Assembly (NCBI RefSeq): GCF_000473045.1
Contig: NZ_AXAY01000005.1
Coordinates: 1 to 64,000, forward strand
Direction of reading: 5' to 3'
DNA from: Bradyrhizobium sp. WSM3983
GTDB taxonomy: Bacteria; Pseudomonadota; Alphaproteobacteria; Rhizobiales; Xanthobacteraceae
Length of the DNA stretch: 64,000 nt
Shown here: positions 7,423 through 15,967 of the stretch, piece after piece
How positions within the stretch are numbered: position 1 is the first letter of the stretch
Layout of the letters: each line of letters begins with the position of its first letter
Notes under the pieces: generated by a model
Seen by the model: only the letters and a program-made list of their open reading frames with translations
Databases searched by the model: none
What the model was told of the DNA's origin: nothing
Made by a program: the position numbers and the translations under genes

Positions 7423-8838
7423 TTAAGCCGATACCGTCACGGCGCGCGCAATGTCCCGATATGGAACGCGCGGCTGCGACAAGCTGTCAGCGATCGGGTC
7501 CATTTGCGTGACGCATTGGAACCTGGCGAGGAAATGCAACCCGGCGACCGCGAGCGCGAACATGAACCAGACCGGGTTCTGCCGCTCGAGCAGGAAGGTC
7601 TCGGTCGTCCCGAAATACAGGCCGAACAGCCAGATGGTCAGGAACAGCTTACCCAGCGCGTGGCTACGGTTGTGGGCCTGGACCTGCTGGAAATTGCGCA
7701 GCGGCGCAACCACGAAGATGAGGACGACCAGCAGCAGGCCAGGCAGGCCGATGGTGACGGCGAGGTCGAGATAGCTGTTGTGGCTGTGGGCCGCCGTCAC
7801 CGCCCATTCCGAGCCCTGGGTGGTCCGCCCCTCCGCCGCGCCGTCCCAGAACGCCGCATAGCCGTGACCAATGATCGGCTTTTCCGCGACGGCCGAGAGC
7901 GCAAACTCCCAGACCTCGGCACGGCCGGTGAAAGTGGGATCGACCGGAAGCGCCCGCGTGATGCTGCCGAGCACCGGGGTCATGACACTGCCGACCGTCA
8001 GCAAATTCATCACGATCAGCGGCGCAAAGCAGATGATCCGCTTCAGCCACAGGCTCCTGATAACATAGACCAGCGATGCCAGGGCATAGATGGCAAGGCA
8101 CAGCACCGACGACGTCTTGCCGCCGGTGAAGACCAGGAAGATGCCGGCAAGCAGCGCGATAGCAGGCCCCATCACGAAGGAGCCGACGGCCGACAGGTAA
8201 ATGCCGACATAGACCAGGACGGTCATCACCGGCGAGGCGATGTTCTTGTGGCCAAAACTGCCGCGCCAGTCGCCGGCAAGCTGCGGCTCGGTGATGTCGA
8301 GCGCGCTGTGGATCGAATATTGCGGGGCAAAGAGGACGCCGAGATAGCACACCACCAGCAGCACCAGCGCGGCGCCGCCGAGGCACAGATTGAAGCTCCG
8401 GTGTGTCGGCGGCAGCAGCGGCAGCAGGACGGCAAGCGTGGTTGCGCTGGCGGCAAGCACGAAGCGCTGGATCGAGACCTCGCGGCTCTCGGAAAATGCG
8501 AGATCGATCAGCATCCAGCCGATCAGGCAGAGATGCAGCGGCGTGACCAGGCTTCTGAGCGAGGCCGCGTCGGTGGTGAGGGTGAACAGCACCGCGACCA
8601 CGGCCAGCAATCCGAACAAGATGTAGGTCGTCGCCAATCGTCCGCTGACGACGGTGGCGACGTCGGGGTTGCGCAAGTCTGGAAACGGATCGAGCGTTAT
8701 CAGGACCAAAAGCAGGGCAGTGACGGCAACAAGACAGCGCGCCGCGCTCACGACGCTGAACCTCGCCAGCTCGTCGCGCAACGCATGGCCGAGCGAGCGG
8801 GCCTCGACGTCAGTCATGTCTGCGGCGCTGCGATCCAT
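7423..8838 (-). CDS. O-antigen ligase/polymerase-like membrane protein
   Basis: A 471-residue polytopic protein with about ten or more hydrophobic segments from residue 35 on (for example AARCLVAVTALLLVLITL and SFVMGPAIALLAGIFLVF). The large periplasmic loop carries the Wzy_C signature: GRAEVWEFAL, then PIIGHGYAAFW, then AHSHNSYLDLAVTIGLPG (about residues 295-370). Proteins of this family join or polymerise undecaprenyl-linked oligosaccharides at the periplasmic face. Whether this is a polymerase (Wzy) or a ligase cannot be decided. The C-terminal 40 residues are cytoplasmic-like. It is transcribed with the flanking glycosyltransferase and acyltransferase genes. Confidence 0.85.
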   Translation of the reverse strand: MDRSAADMTDVEARSLGHALRDELARFSVVSAARCLVAVTALLLVLITLDPFPDLRNPDVATVVSGRLATTYILFGLLAVVAVLFTLTTDAASLRSLVTPLHLCLIGWMLIDLAFSESREVSIQRFVLAASATTLAVLLPLLPPTHRSFNLCLGGAALVLLVVCYLGVLFAPQYSIHSALDITEPQLAGDWRGSFGHKNIASPVMTVLVYVGIYLSAVGSFVMGPAIALLAGIFLVFTGGKTSSVLCLAIYALASLVYVIRSLWLKRIICFAPLIVMNLLTVGSVMTPVLGSITRALPVDPTFTGRAEVWEFALSAVAEKPIIGHGYAAFWDGAAEGRTTQGSEWAVTAAHSHNSYLDLAVTIGLPGLLLVVLIFVVAPLRNFQQVQAHNRSHALGKLFLTIWLFGLYFGTTETFLLERQNPVWFMFALAVAGLHFLARFQCVTQMDPIADSLSQPRVPYRDIARAVTVSA

Positions 8839-8877
8839 GCCTCAAGGCCGGGTGGGACGATGCGGGACGTCAGAGGT

Positions 8878-9963
8878 CTAGCCCATCCCCGTTAACCATC
8901 CGTCAACCAGCATGCCGGACGCGGCAGGAATCCGGCTCTGCCGTGCGACGCTGCGCGCGATCTCGTAATATTGCAGCGCGCGCTGCTCCAGCGTGAGATT
9001 GTCCAGGATGTAGCCGCGCGGATCGAATTTGCCCGCGGTGCAGCCGGCCCAGAAATCGGTCCAGCGGTCCTCGAAGCCGGCGCGGTCCGTGAATTTGAGC
9101 CCGCAGCGATCATCCCAATAGGGCACCGATGACACCGGCTCGAACTGCACCCGGTGCGGATAGTAGTCGGGATCCGGCCACGGGCCGCCGGGATCCCAGG
9201 CGAACACCGGCACACCGCAGGACAGCGCCTGCTGATAGGCAATGCCCTGGCTCTCGTTCTGGCACAGGAAGATCATCGCGCGCGAGTGCCGGAGCGCTGC
9301 TTGATAATCGTCCTCCTTGTAGCTGCCATAACGCAACTCGGTGAAGGAGCGACCTTCCTTGATCAGCCGCGCGCGAACCGGCTCGACCAGCTCCGGCACG
9401 TAGCGCTCGCGGTCCCAGCTGACCTTGTCGTAGAGGAGGACGTCGACGGTCTTCCCGCCCGGGCGCGACGGCGCCCACAAATCAGTGTCGATGCCGACGG
9501 GCCAGGCTTCCGTCTCAGGCCAATGGGCCCGGTACATCTCCGCATACCACGGACCGGGCACCAGGAATTTCCGGACTGGAAGCCGCTTGAACAGGTCGGG
9601 ATCGTCCAACGGATGATTATAGGCACAAACGCCAAGCAGGATCGGGTTCTTCCATGCAAACTTGTCGAGCAGGAAGGCTCGGCCGATGATGCAGGCAACT
9701 TCCTCGGGATACTGCGCGATGTAGCCGTAGTCGTTGACGCGATAGCGGATGCCGAGCCGGTCGAGCCCTGCACAGAGATTGAGGAACACGCGCAGCTGCC
9801 CGCTCATCCGCGGCTCGCCGAACAGCATCTTGCGCGCCATGCGACGCAGATGACGGTCGCCGGGAAACCAGCGATCGTCCTTGTCCTCGTAGAACAGGTT
9901 GAGGATCATGTCGTCGGGATCGTAGTCGAATGTCTTTGCGGGCACAGGATCCATCCGCGGCAA
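8878..9963 (-). CDS. Glycosyltransferase (GT-B fold, group 1-like)
   Basis: A 361-residue protein. The C-terminal donor-binding half has ESQGIAYQQALSCGVPVF (about residues 240-257), the E-x-loop pattern of GT4-like retaining transferases. The N-terminal half lacks an obvious glycine loop. The TTG at 9963 has GAGGGG at good spacing; the ATG at 9954 is an alternative start nine bases in. It is the first gene of the leftward polysaccharide operon and is divergent from the GT2 gene beginning at 10193. The sugar specificity is unknown. Confidence 0.75.
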   Translation of the reverse strand: MPRMDPVPAKTFDYDPDDMILNLFYEDKDDRWFPGDRHLRRMARKMLFGEPRMSGQLRVFLNLCAGLDRLGIRYRVNDYGYIAQYPEEVACIIGRAFLLDKFAWKNPILLGVCAYNHPLDDPDLFKRLPVRKFLVPGPWYAEMYRAHWPETEAWPVGIDTDLWAPSRPGGKTVDVLLYDKVSWDRERYVPELVEPVRARLIKEGRSFTELRYGSYKEDDYQAALRHSRAMIFLCQNESQGIAYQQALSCGVPVFAWDPGGPWPDPDYYPHRVQFEPVSSVPYWDDRCGLKFTDRAGFEDRWTDFWAGCTAGKFDPRGYILDNLTLEQRALQYYEIARSVARQSRIPAASGMLVDGWLTGMG

Positions 9964-10035
9964 TCAGGCCCCTCATTTCGCATGAGACCGGCTGTCGCAC
10001 CTCTCGAAAGCTGCGACAGACTTAGCGCCACAGGC

Positions 10036-10041
10036 TTAACG
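10036..10041. promoter_or_regulatory. TTAACG motif in the divergent glycosyltransferase promoter
   Basis: One of several TTAACG/CGTTAA elements in intergenic gaps of the polysaccharide cluster (see also 12446-12467 and 13446-13458). The surrounding 9964-10192 region holds no gene and serves as the divergent promoter. Confidence 0.3.
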
Positions 10042-10142
10042 CTAATCTACGAAACCGACGACATGACGGCCTTCGCAACAACGATTTGATCGTTATGTGG
10101 GTATCATCCGCGACGACCAGAGCTGTTGCCGCCTTCGCCTGG

Positions 10143-10157
10143 TTAACAGATCCTTAA
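10143..10157 (+). promoter_or_regulatory. Candidate CtrA box
   Basis: TTAACAGATCCTTAA fits the alphaproteobacterial CtrA consensus TTAA-N7-TTAA exactly and lies 36 bp before the GT2 start codon at 10193. CtrA is the cell-cycle master regulator. Only one box is seen, so this is a candidate. Confidence 0.4.
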
Positions 10158-10192
10158 ACACGACGAGCCATCGCTTGACCCTCACCGACGCC

Positions 10193-11146
10193 ATGCTCGA
10201 TCCACCGGCCGGTGCGCCCGCGGCGGCGGATGCGCGCGCGATGCCGCCTGTGGTTTCTGTCGTCACTCCTGCGAAGAATGCCGCGGCCTATATCGGCGAA
10301 ACCATCGCAAGCGCGCTGGCGCAAGCCGATGTCTCCGAGGTGATCGTCGTCGATGACGGCTCGACCGATGACACTGTGGCGATCGTCCAGGCCATCCGCG
10401 ATCCACGGCTGTGCCTGATCATGAACGACGCCAGCGGCGTGTCGGCTGCACGAAATCTCGGCGCACGAGGCGCGCGCGGGGACTGGCTGATGTTCCTTGA
10501 TGCCGATGATCGCCTGCGCGCCGATGCGGTGACGACACTACTGACGGCGGCGAAGACCGCTCCGCACGCGGTGCTGGTCTATGGCGACTACAACACGATC
10601 GACAGCGCGGGACAGGCGATCGGCCGCCGCGGCCTCCTGAAGGGACGTCTCAAGCCGTCCGGCAACGTGCTGGAGCGCTTGGCCTGCGGCAATTTCATCG
10701 TCAATGGCGGCATCATGCTGGTTCGCGCGGAGGCCTTCCGCGCCACCGGCGGCTTCGACGTCTCGCTCCGCTATTGCGAGGACTGGCATTGCTGGTGCCG
10801 CCTCGCCGCAACAGGTGAGTTCGCCTATGTGCCGGAACTCCTGCTCGACTACCGCCTGCACACAGCCAACACCATGAACGCCGCGGTGCGGACGCCGCAG
10901 GACTTCTTCCCGGCGGTCGCGCGGGTGTTCGACGATGAATTGATCCTCGGCAAGCTGCCGTCCGGCGCGGCGCCCCGGCTGCGGCGAGCAGCCGAAATCC
11001 ATCTGGTGACCTATGCGGCGATGCAAGCGATACGCTTCAGGAGATACCGCGAAGCGCTCACTTATCTCGGTATGGTCGGCCGGCGCTCGCTCAAGGCGAT
11101 GCCGCGATCCGCGATCAAGATCGCTCTTTCCTATCTTGGAATCTAG
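10193..11146 (+). CDS. Family 2 glycosyltransferase
   Basis: A 317-residue inverting GT-A enzyme. It opens with the nucleotide-sugar site VSVVTPAKNAAAYIGETI (about residue 19) and VIVVDDGSTDDT, and has the metal-binding DXD-type motif FLDADD (about residue 103). The acceptor part has GGFDVSLRYCEDWHCWCRLA, where the ED is the likely catalytic base region. I take the ATG at 10193; a TTG at 10175 is possible. The gene stands alone between a leftward operon and the convergent GT2 gene ending at 11158. The transferred sugar is unknown. Confidence 0.87.
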   Translation: MLDPPAGAPAAADARAMPPVVSVVTPAKNAAAYIGETIASALAQADVSEVIVVDDGSTDDTVAIVQAIRDPRLCLIMNDASGVSAARNLGARGARGDWLMFLDADDRLRADAVTTLLTAAKTAPHAVLVYGDYNTIDSAGQAIGRRGLLKGRLKPSGNVLERLACGNFIVNGGIMLVRAEAFRATGGFDVSLRYCEDWHCWCRLAATGEFAYVPELLLDYRLHTANTMNAAVRTPQDFFPAVARVFDDELILGKLPSGAAPRLRRAAEIHLVTYAAMQAIRFRRYREALTYLGMVGRRSLKAMPRSAIKIALSYLGI

Positions 11147-11157
11147 CGGCTGACGCG

Positions 11158-12186
11158 TCAGGAAACGATCTTCGAGGCCTCATAGGGCTTCGGATCGTAA
11201 CCGAATGCCGCGAGAGCAGAACCGACGGCCACCAGCATCGGATGCATCGCAACGACCGCTTTCGATGACGTCAGCAGGCGAGCCGAGCGTACCAGCGACA
11301 GCGGCAGCCGTCCCAAGGTCTGCGCGAACACGCGCACCCGTGCTGCCGCGCTCTGCGCGGCCTTGTACTGCACACGGTAGTTGATGACCCCAATGCGCAG
11401 GCCGCGCCTTGCGATCCAGCCGAGGCTGGTGCGGCTCTGCGGCACGGTCTCTGTGATGACGGCTTCCGCGGTCCAGTGGAAGGTCATGCCGGCATTGCGG
11501 CCGCGATAGAAGAAGTCGCAGTCTCCGCCGCCAAGGAAATTGAAGCGCAGATCGAAGGCGGGGCTGCCGAGCCGCTCGAATGCCGCGCGCGTGATCAGGC
11601 AATTGCCGCAGCCATAGATCAGCGGCACCGCACCGGTGTAGTCGTAAGTGGGGCAGAAGGCGGGATGACGCGCCAGCCAAGGCTGGCTGTCGTCGTCGAA
11701 TACCGGCAGCACCGGTCCACCGACCACGTCGGCACCGGTCGCCTCCGCGGTGCGGACCATCAATTCAAGCCAGTCGGGCGAAGCGATCTCGTCATCGTCG
11801 ATCATCAGAAAACGGGTTGCGGCGGGAAACAGCGCCTGCGCCGTCTCGAACGCGGCGTTGATCGCCTGACAATTGCCCTGCCGCTTCTCGGCCAGGCAGA
11901 TGCCCTGGAGCTTGCCGGAAGCGAGATACTCGGCGGCCACCGATGCGCTCGCGCGCCCGGCCGCATCGTTCTCGACCATGACCACCGCGAAGGAGCGCGG
12001 AGTGCGCTGGTCGACGAGCGAGTCCAGCGTCAGCCGCAGATGTTGCGGGCGACGGAAGCAGGGAATGCAGACGACGATGCCGACCGAGAGATCAATGACG
12101 CGCGAGCTCGCCGCGATCTCCCGGTTGGGATCGCGCAACGTTTCCGAGATCCGGCTGGCGGACAGGTCTGTCGGGATCAGCGTCAT
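11158..12186 (-). CDS. Family 2 glycosyltransferase
   Basis: A 342-residue GT-A protein. VGIVVCIPCFRRPQHLRLTL near residue 36 is the donor site, and the DXD equivalent is FLMIDDDE (about residue 125). Downstream GGGDCDFFYRGRNAG corresponds to the acceptor or base region. The C-terminal 60 residues contain weakly hydrophobic stretches (HPMLVAVGSALAAFGY) that may contact the membrane. It converges with the GT2 gene at 10193-11146 with a gap of only 11 bp. Its own promoter must lie in the 388-bp gap to 12575. Confidence 0.85.
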   Translation of the reverse strand: MTLIPTDLSASRISETLRDPNREIAASSRVIDLSVGIVVCIPCFRRPQHLRLTLDSLVDQRTPRSFAVVMVENDAAGRASASVAAEYLASGKLQGICLAEKRQGNCQAINAAFETAQALFPAATRFLMIDDDEIASPDWLELMVRTAEATGADVVGGPVLPVFDDDSQPWLARHPAFCPTYDYTGAVPLIYGCGNCLITRAAFERLGSPAFDLRFNFLGGGDCDFFYRGRNAGMTFHWTAEAVITETVPQSRTSLGWIARRGLRIGVINYRVQYKAAQSAAARVRVFAQTLGRLPLSLVRSARLLTSSKAVVAMHPMLVAVGSALAAFGYDPKPYEASKIVS

Positions 12187-12445
12187 GACCTTTTCAATGT
12201 CCGAGATTCATTGAGAAAGCCCTGCATCAAACGCCGTCCCGACACGGCCGCGCGGGACAGATGCGTCCCAAAATGGACGGCCTGCTCCAGCGCTCAAGCT
12301 GCACCGCGACGGCAATGTCCAGACTACGAGGCATCCTATCATACGCTTAACTGCTTTCGCGTGTTTTCCCTGCGAATTCCTGCGCGTGTGATACTGCAAT
12401 CTGCGGTCCATCGCCCGCCAACAGCGCAACATGGACAATGCCGTA

Positions 12446-12467
12446 GTTAACGCATGGGTGCGTTAAC
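12446..12467. promoter_or_regulatory. 22-bp palindrome, candidate operator
   Basis: GTTAACGCA and its exact complement TGCGTTAAC are separated by four bases. It lies in the 388-bp intergenic region 12187-12574, which contains no gene, between a leftward glycosyltransferase gene and a rightward methyltransferase gene. The inner TAACG...CGTTA half-sites recur at 13446-13458. Confidence 0.5.
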
Positions 12468-12574
12468 CCGACCGTAAGCACCGCGACCGGCGAAGGCGCG
12501 CGGCATCAGATTTGCTCTTCGGGCACGAGAGTTTTTTCCTGTAAATTTGAGTCGAACAAGCGCGGTTATAAAAC

Positions 12575-13375
12575 ATGAACAAGTCAGCCACGATCGAGTT
12601 CGCGACAGCTACCAGTGCCCAAGCCCCCACAAGTCCTGCGCACACCCAGGCACTGCTCGACCTCGTCGCCGGCGAAGCCCGCGACAGCCTGCTCGGCGTT
12701 CACGAGGTGCTGCGCCGCGAGCTGCCGCAAGGCCGGCTTGCGATCTACGAGGCCGGCGGCGGCTCCTCGAGCTTCCTGCCGATGGACGTGCTCGGCCGCA
12801 GCCACGTCACCGTCGTCGACATCGACGAAGACCAGGTCCGCAACAACACCTACGCCGACGCGGCGATCCTTGGCGACGTGCAGACCTATCGGTTCGGCCC
12901 TGAAACCTTCGACGTCGTGATCTGCTACAACGTGATCGAGCACCTACCCGATGTCGAGGCGGCGCTCCTGAACTTCCGCGATGCGCTCAAGCACGGCGGC
13001 ATGATCCTGATCGGCGCGCCCAATCCACGCTCGCTGTCGGGCGTCGTCACCAAGCACTCGCCGCACTGGTTTCATGTCTGGTTCTACCGGAACATCCGCG
13101 GCATCAAGACCGCCGGCCTGCCCGGCGAGGCGCCGTTCCCGACTTTCTTCCATCCGCTGGTGACGCTGTCGAAGCTCGAAGCGTTCGCAGCCGCCCATGG
13201 CCTGGAGATGATCTACCGCCGTGAGGTCGAAAGCCCGCGCTATCCCGAGATGCGCCAGCGTAAGCCGCTGTTCGCCGCCCTCGTCGACGCCGGCGCCGCT
13301 GTGATGAACGCCGTGCTTCCGCGCGGCACCGACGTCCGCCGCGGCGACTACCACGTCATCCTGCGGAAGCGCTGA
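12575..13375 (+). CDS. Class I SAM-dependent methyltransferase
   Basis: A 266-residue methyltransferase (Methyltransf_11/23 type). Motif I is degenerate (LAIYEAGGGSSSFLP, about residue 55), followed by the acidic ribose-binding VTVVDIDEDQ and the motif FDVVICYNVIEHLPDVEAAL (about residues 109-128). It probably methylates a sugar or lipid intermediate of the adjacent polysaccharide pathway. No strong Shine-Dalgarno is visible before the ATG. A 297-bp gap follows before the chain-length gene; it holds no gene but carries a TAACG/CGTTA dyad. Confidence 0.82.
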   Translation: MNKSATIEFATATSAQAPTSPAHTQALLDLVAGEARDSLLGVHEVLRRELPQGRLAIYEAGGGSSSFLPMDVLGRSHVTVVDIDEDQVRNNTYADAAILGDVQTYRFGPETFDVVICYNVIEHLPDVEAALLNFRDALKHGGMILIGAPNPRSLSGVVTKHSPHWFHVWFYRNIRGIKTAGLPGEAPFPTFFHPLVTLSKLEAFAAAHGLEMIYRREVESPRYPEMRQRKPLFAALVDAGAAVMNAVLPRGTDVRRGDYHVILRKR

Positions 13376-13445
13376 CGGCCATGCGCGCGCAGGCCGGCCA
13401 AGACGCTGCAAAGCCGCATGCGCGCGCACCGTTGGGCATGCACGG

Positions 13446-13458
13446 TAACGAACCGTTA
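13446..13458. promoter_or_regulatory. TAACG-N3-CGTTA dyad before the chain-length gene
   Basis: An inverted pair TAACG aac CGTTA in the gene-free 13376-13672 region. It shares half-sites with the palindrome at 12446-12467, but with a 3-bp rather than an 8-bp gap between the TAACG and CGTTA halves. It may mark a common regulator of the cluster. Confidence 0.4.
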
Positions 13459-13672
13459 ATCACCGGGGGACCGACGCCGCCGAAGCGTCACAAGGACGCG
13501 GCAGATCGTGGCTCGCGCTTAAACGCTTTGTTTGCCATTTCGGTGAATAGTCCCTCAATGAGTATCGTTAATTTTCCCTGTTGCGTTGATTGCGCGCCTA
13601 TATCCCCGGTGCGAGGCGTCAAGCGAAGAGTAGCCCCTCAGCCCGCGGCCGTTGGAATGAAAGCTGGGGATT

Positions 13673-15967
13673 ATGCTCGACTATAACCAGCCGATCGACC
13701 GGGCCAGACATCCGACGATGTCGGAGGCCCCGCAGCGGACGTCCGAGGCCAGCTTCAACGTGCTGGAGCTCGTCAGCCTGCTATGGCGGCGCAAGATTGC
13801 GATCGCCTCCGCGGCGCTGATCGGCGCCTGCCTCGCGGTCACCGTCGGCAAGAGCCTGACACCCCGCTACACCGCGACCGCCCAGCTTTATGTCGACCCG
13901 CGCGAGCTTCAGCTCGTCGATCGCGAGCTCACACCGCGCGCGCAGGACGTCTCCGGCATGTCCATGGTGGTGGAGAGCCAGGCGCGCCTGATCACGTCCA
14001 ACAGCGTGCTGCTGCAGGTGATCCAGCAGGCCAATCTCGACAAGGATCCCGAATTCGGCGGCGGCGGCGATACCAAGACCTTGATGAATTCGCTGCCGGG
14101 CCTGATCGGCCTTCAGCAGCGCGCGCCGTCCGCGGCTGACGTCAAGGACGTGCAGCTTGCGGCACTCGACGCGCTGAACAAGCACATCACGATTCGAAAG
14201 GGCGACAAGAGCTTCATCGTCGACATCGAGGTCTGGTCGACCGACCCCGCGAAGGCGGCGATGCTCGCCAATACGCTGACCAACACCTACCTCACGGACT
14301 CCCGCAATTCGCAGGCGCTGGCGGCGCGGCGCGCCACCAGTGAATTGTCCGGCCGGCTGAAGGAGCTGCGCGAGCGGTTGCGCAACGCCGAGACCGCGCT
14401 TGCGACCTACAAGGCACAGAACAATTTCGTCGGCACCCAGGACTCGCTGATCAGCGATCAGCAACTCTCCAATAGCAACCAGCGGCTGTCCGCGGCCCGC
14501 GCGGCGACGATGGACGCGCAGGCGCGGCTGGACCAGATCGACGCGAACAAGCGGACCGCTGCGGATGCAGGCGCCATTCCCGAAGCCCTGCAGTCGCCGA
14601 CGATCGCGAACCTCCGCGCGCAATATGCCGACGCCCGCAAGAAATATGCGGAGCAGACCGCCGAGCTCGGCCCGCGGCACCCGGCGCTGCGGCAGACCGA
14701 AAAGCAGGTCGAGGATCTCAAGCGCACCATCAGCGAGGAGATCGAGCGCTTTGCGCTGTCGGCCAAGAACGACCTGACCCGTGCCCGCGACTACGAGGCA
14801 TCGCTCAACCGGGCGCTGGAAGTCCAGAAGCGGCAGAGCGTGCAGCTCAGCCAGGCCGCCGTGCGCCTGCGCGAGCTCGAGCGCGAGGCCGACGCCAGCC
14901 GCGACGTCTATCAATCCTTCCTCAAGCGCTCGCGCGAGACCGAGGAGCAGGAAACCCTGAACACATCGGCTGCCCGCGTCATCGGCGAGGCCACGATACC
15001 GCAGCGTCGTTCGTTCCCGCCGGCGATGAGCCTGTTCGCCATGATCGGCTTCATCTTCGGTGGACTTGCCGCCGCCTGCTGGTTCGTCGCGGCCGAGCAT
15101 CTGTTCAACGGCGCGACCGCCCCCGAACCGAGCCGCCGCGAGCGCACGCCGTCGCCGGATCTTACGAGACCTCAGCCGGAACCCGCGGCGCCTTCACCTG
15201 CGCTCGCGCTGGTCGAGAAGCCGCTGATCGCCCGCCTTCAGGAGGCCGACGTCATCCGCACGCTCGGCGCCATTCTCGCCACCGGCAGCGGCGTCGATCT
15301 GACCCGCGTCGGCTGGCCGACGCTGCGCCCCGGATTTCCGCTGACGACGCTGCTCAACGCCTTGCGCGACATGCGGGCGGCGATGGCTCGTCGTGCCGGC
15401 GGCAAGACCATGCCGGTGATGGCGCTGGTCGGCGCCGGCGATACCACCGGGCGCAGCGTGACCGCGCTGAATTTCGCGCTCGCAGCGGCGCGCGACGGCA
15501 GCCGTGTGCTGATGATCGACGCCGACCATCAGGCGCATACGCTCTCGAACAGGATCAATCGTCCCGGCAAGAGCGAGCCGGCCAAGCTTGGCTGGCTCTC
15601 GATCGGCAGCAAGGCCGCGCGCGAGATCAAGACCGCCAACGGCATCTCGGTGCTGCCGGCGACCGAGAGCGATGCCGGCAAAGCCGCTGACGCCATCCGC
15701 AGGGCAATCGCACAGGCGCGCTCGGCCGGCGGCTATGACCTCGTCATTCTCGACGGCCCCGCGATGCCGCTCACGGCTGCCGGCCGCAAGCTGCTCGACA
15801 GCGCCGACGCGCTGGTGGCAGTGCTGCCGACCAGCCTCGACATCAACGATAGCATGGAAGAGATCCTGTCCGCGCTCGGCGGCACCGAGCGCAAACTCGT
15901 CGGCGTCGTGCTCGACGAGCTCACGCCAGCAACGCAACCGCGCCAGCGAGGCAGACAATATGCTTGA
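13673..15967 (+). CDS. Wzz/GumC-type chain-length regulator fused to a BY-kinase-like domain
   Basis: A 764-residue inner-membrane protein. A Wzz domain starts at about residue 25; the first membrane helix is KIAIASAALIGACLAV (about 40-57) and the second SLFAMIGFIFGGLAAACWF (about 452-472). Between them are a long periplasmic coiled-coil region and a GNVR-like segment before the second helix. The cytoplasmic part (from about 575) resembles CpsD/ExoP tyrosine kinases: VGAGDTTGRSVTALNFA and RVLMIDAD. The P-loop lysine is replaced by Arg (GRS), and the tail has a single Tyr (RQYA) rather than a tyrosine cluster, so kinase activity is doubtful. It overlaps the next gene by 8 bp, indicating translational coupling. 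Confidence 0.88.
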   Translation: MLDYNQPIDRARHPTMSEAPQRTSEASFNVLELVSLLWRRKIAIASAALIGACLAVTVGKSLTPRYTATAQLYVDPRELQLVDRELTPRAQDVSGMSMVVESQARLITSNSVLLQVIQQANLDKDPEFGGGGDTKTLMNSLPGLIGLQQRAPSAADVKDVQLAALDALNKHITIRKGDKSFIVDIEVWSTDPAKAAMLANTLTNTYLTDSRNSQALAARRATSELSGRLKELRERLRNAETALATYKAQNNFVGTQDSLISDQQLSNSNQRLSAARAATMDAQARLDQIDANKRTAADAGAIPEALQSPTIANLRAQYADARKKYAEQTAELGPRHPALRQTEKQVEDLKRTISEEIERFALSAKNDLTRARDYEASLNRALEVQKRQSVQLSQAAVRLRELEREADASRDVYQSFLKRSRETEEQETLNTSAARVIGEATIPQRRSFPPAMSLFAMIGFIFGGLAAACWFVAAEHLFNGATAPEPSRRERTPSPDLTRPQPEPAAPSPALALVEKPLIARLQEADVIRTLGAILATGSGVDLTRVGWPTLRPGFPLTTLLNALRDMRAAMARRAGGKTMPVMALVGAGDTTGRSVTALNFALAAARDGSRVLMIDADHQAHTLSNRINRPGKSEPAKLGWLSIGSKAAREIKTANGISVLPATESDAGKAADAIRRAIAQARSAGGYDLVILDGPAMPLTAAGRKLLDSADALVAVLPTSLDINDSMEEILSALGGTERKLVGVVLDELTPATQPRQRGRQYA

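Noticed and set aside
8892..8906. TTAA-N7-TCAA resembling a CtrA site
   Set aside because: It lies inside the last codons of a glycosyltransferase gene and has a mismatch; no promoter is expected there.
15588..15959. Longer N-terminus for the WecG/TagA glycosyltransferase
   Set aside because: The extra 124 residues are an out-of-frame reading of the kinase-like domain; the ATG at 15960 starts the family homology and overlaps the preceding stop.
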